This document shows positions 34,224 to 38,218 of a stretch of 38,218 nucleotides of DNA, piece after piece. Within the stretch, counting starts at the first letter, position 1. Every line of letters begins with the position of its first letter. Under the pieces are notes generated by a model. It saw only the letters and a program-made list of their open reading frames with translations, made no database searches and was not told the DNA's origin. The position numbers and the translations under genes were made by a program. This DNA is from a bacterium (GTDB taxonomy: Bacteria > Bacillota > Clostridia > Lachnospirales > Lachnospiraceae), in NCBI GenBank assembly GCA_030539165.1, contig JAUNSO010000023.1, positions 2,523 to 40,740 on the forward strand, in the 5' to 3' direction.

Positions 34224-35153
34224 TTACTTCACGCCATTCAGTTCCTGAATCACATGCTGCAGACTCTCCATATCTGTTACATTCATGATTTTCACATCTG
34301 TCAGTGTCTTTTTCACAAGTCCGCTCAGCGTTGTTCCCGCTCCGACCTCAATGAATGTATCCACTCCGCAGGACTGCATATATCTTAAAGTTTTCTCCCA
34401 CTTCACACTGTTTGATGCCTGTTTTGCAATCAGACGAAGGATTTCCTGCGCTTCTGCCGGATATGGTGCTGCTGTCGTATTTGAAATCAATGGAACTGAC
34501 GGCGATTTTACCTGTAATTCCAATAAGTACTTATGCAGAGCCTCTGTTGCATCCTGCATGTAAGGAGTATGAAACGCACCACTCACTGCAAGCGGCATTG
34601 CCCTTCCACCTGCTTCCTTCACCTTCTCTGAAAAGTCTGCAATCTGCTCCTTTGCTCCCGCTACAACCGTCTGTCCCGGACAGTTATAATTCACAGGATA
34701 CACGTCCTCATAGGATTCGCATAAATTCTCAACCTGTTCAGCTGTCAGGCGCAGTACCGCTGCCATAGAGCCCGGATGCCTTGCGGCACACTCTGCCATC
34801 TTCTCGCCTCTGACCTTCACAAGTCTGAATGCATCTTCATCCGTCAATACATCTGCATATGCAAGCGCAGCGATTTCTCCAAGAGAAAATCCGGCTGTCA
34901 TATCTGCATGAATTCCATGTGCATCGAGAACTCTTGCGCATGCAAGATCCATCAGATACAGGCACGGCTGTGTATTCTGTGTCTGGGTCACGGTTTCCTG
35001 GTCGGAAGAGAAGCACTGTGCCAATGTATCTGGGCGCAGTCTCTCACCCATATCGAAAACGGCTTTTGCCGCTGCCTCATTTTCATACAGGTCTCTGCCC
35101 ATACCAACCTTCTGTGCACCCTGGCCTGTCATCAGAAATGCTATTTTACCCAT
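34224..35153 (-). CDS. fabD: malonyl-CoA:ACP transacylase
   Basis: A 309-residue transferase moving malonyl groups from CoA to AcpP. The N-terminal FLMTGQGAQKVGMG and the nucleophile elbow GFSLGE (S90) are typical, with a catalytic histidine expected in GAFHTPYM. The ATG has GGAG 9 nt upstream and overlaps the fabK stop by 13 bp. Confidence 0.96.
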   Translation of the reverse strand: MGKIAFLMTGQGAQKVGMGRDLYENEAAAKAVFDMGERLRPDTLAQCFSSDQETVTQTQNTQPCLYLMDLACARVLDAHGIHADMTAGFSLGEIAALAYADVLTDEDAFRLVKVRGEKMAECAARHPGSMAAVLRLTAEQVENLCESYEDVYPVNYNCPGQTVVAGAKEQIADFSEKVKEAGGRAMPLAVSGAFHTPYMQDATEALHKYLLELQVKSPSVPLISNTTAAPYPAEAQEILRLIAKQASNSVKWEKTLRYMQSCGVDTFIEVGAGTTLSGLVKKTLTDVKIMNVTDMESLQHVIQELNGVK

Positions 35154-36088
35154 TTGTCTGCTCTCCTTAATATCAGCTCTGCCTCAGCAGTCACATTCTT
35201 AATAATCTCCGCACAGGTTCCGCGCTCTGTTACCATACCTGCAATCTGACCGCACATGAAGGAACCCTTCTCTACATTGCCGTCCATTGCTGCCATCCGT
35301 AACGACCCGGCTCCCATCTGCTCCAGTTCCTCATTGGTGACTGAGGAATCGTATTCCTTCTGGAAGAACATCTTGGAAAAAGGAGTTTTTAACGAACGTA
35401 CCGGATGTCCCAGACGTTTCCCGGTTACAAGTGTTTCTATATCCTTCGCTTTTAATACCTTTTCCTTATAATTCTCATGTACCGGACATTCCTCTGCCGT
35501 CAGGAAACGTGTACCCATCTGAATGGCACAGGCACCGAGCATCAGTGCAGCCGCCATGCCTCTGCCGTCAGCAATACCGCCTGCTGCCACAACCGGGATC
35601 TTCACGGCATCTGCCACCTGTGGCACAAGTGTCATGGTCGTCAGGTCACCAACATGTCCGCCGGACTCTCCGCCCTCTGCGACCACTGCTACGGCGCCCT
35701 TTTTTTCTGCCATTCTGGCAAGTGCTACAGACGGCACGACCGGCATCACCTTGATTCCGGCATCAATCATCTGCTGCATATAAGCTGACGGATTGCCTGC
35801 TCCTGTCGATACGACTGCCACATGTTCCTCACAGACCACGTCTACGGCTTCTCTCACGAACGGACTCATCAGCATGATGTTGACACCGAAAGGCTTATCT
35901 GTCAGTTTCTTTGCTTTTTGGATCTGCTCCCTGATCTGCTCCCCATTTGAGTTCATGGCAGATATCATTCCAAGACCGCCCGCATTAGAGACTGCTGCTG
36001 CAAGTGTCGCATCTGCAATCCACGCCATGCCGCCCTGAATGACCGGATACTCGATTCCAAGCACTTCACAAAGTTCACTTTTTATCAT
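35141..36088 (-). CDS. fabK: enoyl-ACP reductase II (FMN-dependent)
   Basis: A 315-residue flavoprotein of the nitronate monooxygenase-like fold, catalysing the last reduction of each elongation cycle with FMN. N-terminal IEYPVIQGGMAWI, the GGESGGHVGD loop with the catalytic histidine, and AAGGIADGRGMAAAL and GTRFLTAEEC for FMN binding are present. FabK replaces triclosan-sensitive FabI in many Firmicutes. The start has AGGAG 6 nt upstream, 9 bp after acpP. Confidence 0.95.
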   Translation of the reverse strand: MIKSELCEVLGIEYPVIQGGMAWIADATLAAAVSNAGGLGMISAMNSNGEQIREQIQKAKKLTDKPFGVNIMLMSPFVREAVDVVCEEHVAVVSTGAGNPSAYMQQMIDAGIKVMPVVPSVALARMAEKKGAVAVVAEGGESGGHVGDLTTMTLVPQVADAVKIPVVAAGGIADGRGMAAALMLGACAIQMGTRFLTAEECPVHENYKEKVLKAKDIETLVTGKRLGHPVRSLKTPFSKMFFQKEYDSSVTNEELEQMGAGSLRMAAMDGNVEKGSFMCGQIAGMVTERGTCAEIIKNVTAEAELILRRADKWVK

Positions 36089-36097
36089 GGCTCACTC

Positions 36098-36313
36098 CTA
36101 CTTGTTGTTCTCGATGTACTCTGCCAGTGCGTCGATCGTATTGATTTCCTGAGACATCTCGATGCTGCAGCCGAATTCATCTTCCATCTGCATGACAAGC
36201 TCAGCAATATCCAGAGAATCGATTCCCATATCTGTAAATGTCACATTTGTAGCAATTGTTGCTGCATCCTTTCCAAGATACTCCGCGATCATTTCTTTCA
36301 TTCTGTCTTTCAT
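36098..36313 (-). CDS. acpP: acyl carrier protein
   Basis: A 71-residue acidic carrier with the phosphopantetheine attachment serine S33 in the motif GIDSLDIAEL. I set the start at 36313 (MKDRMKEMI), 8 nt from GGAGG; the longer frame from 36328 begins upstream of or within that ribosome site. First gene of the fatty acid operon, about 36 nt below the predicted transcript start. Confidence 0.95.
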   Translation of the reverse strand: MKDRMKEMIAEYLGKDAATIATNVTFTDMGIDSLDIAELVMQMEDEFGCSIEMSQEINTIDALAEYIENNK

Positions 36314-36355
36314 ATTCATTACCTCCATTTATAGTTTTTCCCAATTCGTTTTCAA

Positions 36356-36384
36356 TTTAAACCGTGGGGTAACCCCTAAGTCAA
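36356..36384 (-). promoter_or_regulatory. promoter of the fatty acid operon with GGGGT-A-ACCCC in the spacer
   Basis: Minus strand TTGACT (36379-36384), 17-bp spacer, TTTAAA (36356-36361). The inverted repeat GGGGTAACCCC (36366-36376) sits in the middle of the spacer, where a repressor would act. A TCAATTA / TAATTGA pair (36381-36387 and 36405-36411) overlaps the -35. I recognise no FapR or FabT consensus. Confidence 0.6.
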
Positions 36385-36414
36385 TTAAAAAATGATTTTT
36401 TTTATAATTGAACA

Positions 36415-36446
36415 TAAAAAAGCACCCATCATTTCTGATAGATGCT
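36415..36446 (-). terminator. Rho-independent terminator of the HD-domain gene
   Basis: Minus strand: 11-bp stem with two G-U pairs (36421-36431 with 36436-36446), GAAA tetraloop, followed by TTTTTT (36415-36420). It insulates the fatty acid operon from upstream transcription. Confidence 0.9.
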
Positions 36447-36457
36447 CCTGTCATTGA

Positions 36458-37222
36458 TTATTTTTCTAAATATTTCTGCAAGTACCCGCGTATTTCTTCC
36501 ATCTGCCTGATAGTGGCAGGATTTCTGGATTGAAAGTCCATCAGTTTCTCGATGAAACCCTGTTCCTTCATAATCCGGACGCTGACCGGATAGACCAGTT
36601 CATAGACAAGGGAGACATGACCAACCACATGATCTGCCGGTGTCTTTTTCAGCGAGCGCAATACCGCATGTTCCTCGTAGAAGCTCTCCATGACTGCAGG
36701 CGTAATAGCCGCAGTTTCCAGTTCTTCAGTGGTCACATTATAAACCTCTTCCAGTGGAAATTCTGTGTTGACCCTGATGATGTCAATCTTATCAGCATCC
36801 CGCAGGATGTTGCAGAACATCTGCGCCCGCTCGCTTAATCCCTCCGGAATGCGATAGGCACTATGCGCCCGGATAGCAAGCTCCAGAAGTGCATCCTCAG
36901 AAGCATCCTCAATATAGTCTCTGATTTTTCCATCTACAAATAAAATATCCGCTCCAAAGTTCGCATGATCGACTGACTCTGAATCCTTGAAAGTTCCATA
37001 TCTTTTGATCTGTTCGAACCTGCCCACATCATGCAGCAGTCCGAGCAGCCACGCAATATCGATATTTTCCTCTTCAAGCCCGATTCCGATGGCAATCTGT
37101 TCGCAAAGCTGATTCACTCTCTTTGTATGCTCGATCTTCAATCTGATCTTTTCATCACTGATGTCATAATGCGATGTGTACTCCTCAAATGCCGCCATCG
37201 CCTTTGTTCTGTCAATTCTCAT
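36458..37222 (-). CDS. HD-domain phosphohydrolase family protein
   Basis: A 254-residue metal-dependent HD-domain protein: H32 in IEHTKRV, the H64-D65 pair in LLHDVGRFEQ, H86 in DHANFG, and a later DADKID aspartate give the metal ligand set. Substrate is probably a nucleotide or phosphorylated small molecule but cannot be named. I placed the start at 37222 (MRIDRTKAM), 9 nt after AGGA and matching the usual family N-terminus. The frame stays open to an ATG at 37330 (36 more residues), whose GGGAG is only 3 nt away, although the promoter at 37357-37386 would fit either. Monocistronic, with terminator. Confidence 0.85.
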   Translation of the reverse strand: MRIDRTKAMAAFEEYTSHYDISDEKIRLKIEHTKRVNQLCEQIAIGIGLEEENIDIAWLLGLLHDVGRFEQIKRYGTFKDSESVDHANFGADILFVDGKIRDYIEDASEDALLELAIRAHSAYRIPEGLSERAQMFCNILRDADKIDIIRVNTEFPLEEVYNVTTEELETAAITPAVMESFYEEHAVLRSLKKTPADHVVGHVSLVYELVYPVSVRIMKEQGFIEKLMDFQSRNPATIRQMEEIRGYLQKYLEK

Positions 37223-37356
37223 TCTAAAACTTCCTAACCTTACATTCTTTTTTAATGGCATGTTATAATGATTCTTATAGCCTTCTTTATGAAACATCAG
37301 ATGATACTGCATCTCTTCTATCTGCTTCATAGTCTCCCTGCCGACTGTTTCCTATT

Positions 37357-37386
37357 ATTATATTCTCTCAGTATATGAGATTTCAT
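37357..37386 (-). promoter_or_regulatory. promoter of the HD-domain gene
   Basis: Minus strand ATGAAA (37381-37386), 18-bp spacer, perfect TATAAT (37357-37362). The spacer contains TCTCA-N5-TGAGA (37366-37380), a small inverted repeat. Confidence 0.5.
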
Positions 37387-37388
37387 AT

Positions 37389-37452
37389 AAAAAAACAAGC
37401 AAATATCCGAAGGATACTGACAGCGATTTGACTCGTGCAGTATCCCCCGGAT
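37389..37452 (-). terminator. terminator of the binding-protein/VOC operon
   Basis: Minus strand: 15-bp stem with two G-U pairs (37405-37419 with 37438-37452), 18-nt loop, then a 7-T run at 37389-37395 nine bases after the stem. It lies 16 bp after the VOC gene stop. Confidence 0.8.
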
Positions 37453-37468
37453 TCGTAAGTATGATGTA

Positions 37469-37855
37469 TTATAACCTTTGACAAAACTCTATCTTTTCAT
37501 GATTTGGACCCATAATCGTAAAGAATTGTATTCCCCGCTCCCAAAAAGGAAGCTGCCGTATCTCCTGATCCAGAATGATGCAGTCCATCTTGCAGATATA
37601 CGTATAGGCAAGTTTGATATCAACCACATCTATACAAATATGATCAATCGGTCCTGCTTCACGTATGATTCCCCTGTTTTCATACAATTCAACGGTCAGA
37701 CCATTGAGCTTCAAAAAGGAAACCCTGTCCTTGGTATCCGGCAGCTGGGTTTCATACTGAATACAAAACCCGATTTTCTTATAGAATTCCAAAGACTCTC
37801 TATAGCAAGGTGTCGGAATACCGATATGCTGCAAACCGGTAGCGATTTCTCTCAT
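37469..37855 (-). CDS. VOC superfamily (glyoxalase/dioxygenase-like) protein
   Basis: A 128-residue protein with two beta-alpha-beta-beta-beta modules of the vicinal oxygen chelate fold: LQHIGIPTP near the N-terminus and DHICIDV in the middle supply histidines, and the C-terminal EKIEFCQ supplies a glutamate, as in metal-binding VOC enzymes. The substrate is unknown; the sugar binding protein 12 bp upstream suggests carbohydrate metabolism, for instance an epimerase-like or lyase role. AAGGAAGG 6 nt before the ATG. Confidence 0.82.
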   Translation of the reverse strand: MREIATGLQHIGIPTPCYRESLEFYKKIGFCIQYETQLPDTKDRVSFLKLNGLTVELYENRGIIREAGPIDHICIDVVDIKLAYTYICKMDCIILDQEIRQLPFWERGIQFFTIMGPNHEKIEFCQRL

Positions 37856-37867
37856 TTCTGGCCTTCC

Positions 37868-38218
37868 TTAATCATACAGATTCGGAGCAATGTCCGAATC
37901 GTCCATATTATCTGCTGTGTACCACTGACATCCTGTATCTACATCCTCTACAGGCTCTCCCTTGGCTGCCTTGACAGCGAGTTCCACTGTCTTACGTCCC
38001 ATATTCATAGGATCCTGTGTGATCGCTCCTGCAAGCTTTCCACTCTTTACTGCGCTCTTAATCAAAGTACCGGCATCAAAGCCCACACCGATGATTCCAT
38101 CCGGGCCTACTTTTCCAAGATTCTCATCAGCTGTGATCAAAGCTTCTGCAGAGTGCTGATTAGAGCCATAGATTGCAAGAAAAGCATCATCATTGATCAT
38201 ATTCTGTGCATCTACTAC
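37868..38218 (-). CDS. periplasmic-binding-protein type sugar ABC transporter substrate-binding protein (partial, N-terminus beyond window)
   Basis: The frame is open from the window edge to a stop at 37868, giving the last 116 residues of the protein. The segment FLAIYGSNQHSAEALITA, the IGVGFDAGTLIKSAVKSG stretch and ITQDPMNMGRKTVELA match the C-terminal lobe of ribose/xylose-type binding proteins (Peripla_BP_4). A typical protein has 320-370 residues, so about two thirds lies outside. The internal ATG at 38200 is not the start. It probably delivers a sugar to a membrane permease encoded further along; the VOC gene follows 12 bp downstream. Confidence 0.85.
   Translation of the reverse strand, partial: VVDAQNMINDDAFLAIYGSNQHSAEALITADENLGKVGPDGIIGVGFDAGTLIKSAVKSGKLAGAITQDPMNMGRKTVELAVKAAKGEPVEDVDTGCQWYTADNMDDSDIAPNLYD

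Overview
The window looks like chromosome from an anaerobic low-to-moderate GC Firmicute, most likely a Lachnospiraceae (class Clostridia). Grounds for this are the single-chain PurL with a fused glutaminase domain, FabK in place of FabI, a GntR regulator in front of clpC with no ctsR/mcsA/mcsB, the small conserved protein between clpC and radA, and strong AGGAGG ribosome sites. I see no tRNA, rRNA, CRISPR array, phage gene or insertion sequence. Most of it is core metabolism; the novelty lies in regulation and in a few odd proteins.

Layout. 1-2405: a minus-strand ABC exporter operon (ATPase plus two ABC-2 permeases, the last cut by the window edge) with its own promoter. 2451-4397: argS with promoter and terminator. 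4504-5733: a ferredoxin-like aldo/keto reductase with terminator. 5761-6639: a DapF-family epimerase in which both catalytic cysteine positions are serine, divergent from an AraC regulator (6839-7726). 7633-15079: a tight minus-strand unit tetR - purL - Cache/GGDEF/EAL - queH. It starts at a promoter whose spacer is filled by an 18-bp palindrome and ends at a terminator embedded in the convergent AraC gene. 15116-19959: gntR - clpC - conserved 137-aa protein - radA. 19977-22689: an MBOAT acyltransferase and a DHHW/AlgX-like partner, probably O-acylating a surface polymer, divergent from a MerR regulator. 23605-25681: a CitMHS-type anion permease and a cytidylate-kinase-like protein, behind a strong promoter and a terminator-like leader hairpin.

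25725-36384: a nearly complete type II fatty acid synthesis operon on the minus strand, acpP-fabK-fabD-fabG-fabF-accB-fabZ-accC-accD-accA, with an AMP-forming acyl-CoA synthetase overlapping the end of accA. fabH is absent. A 492-bp gap between fabG and fabF holds 57-bp imperfect direct repeats, several TTTGGACAAG motifs and two adjacent hairpins. A second gap (accC-fabZ) holds a 22-bp tandem repeat. 36415-38218: an HD-domain hydrolase, a VOC/glyoxalase-like protein and the C-terminal part of a sugar-type periplasmic binding protein.

Genes work together as follows. AccABCD makes malonyl-CoA, FabD loads it on AcpP, and FabF/FabG/FabZ/FabK elongate; the appended acyl-CoA synthetase could feed exogenous or recycled acids to the same pool. 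The tetR-purL unit links purine synthesis to two processes that draw on GTP, c-di-GMP signalling and queuosine synthesis. Starts were chosen by ribosome-site spacing; several differ from the longest possible open frame. All family calls come from recognisable motifs, not from database searches.
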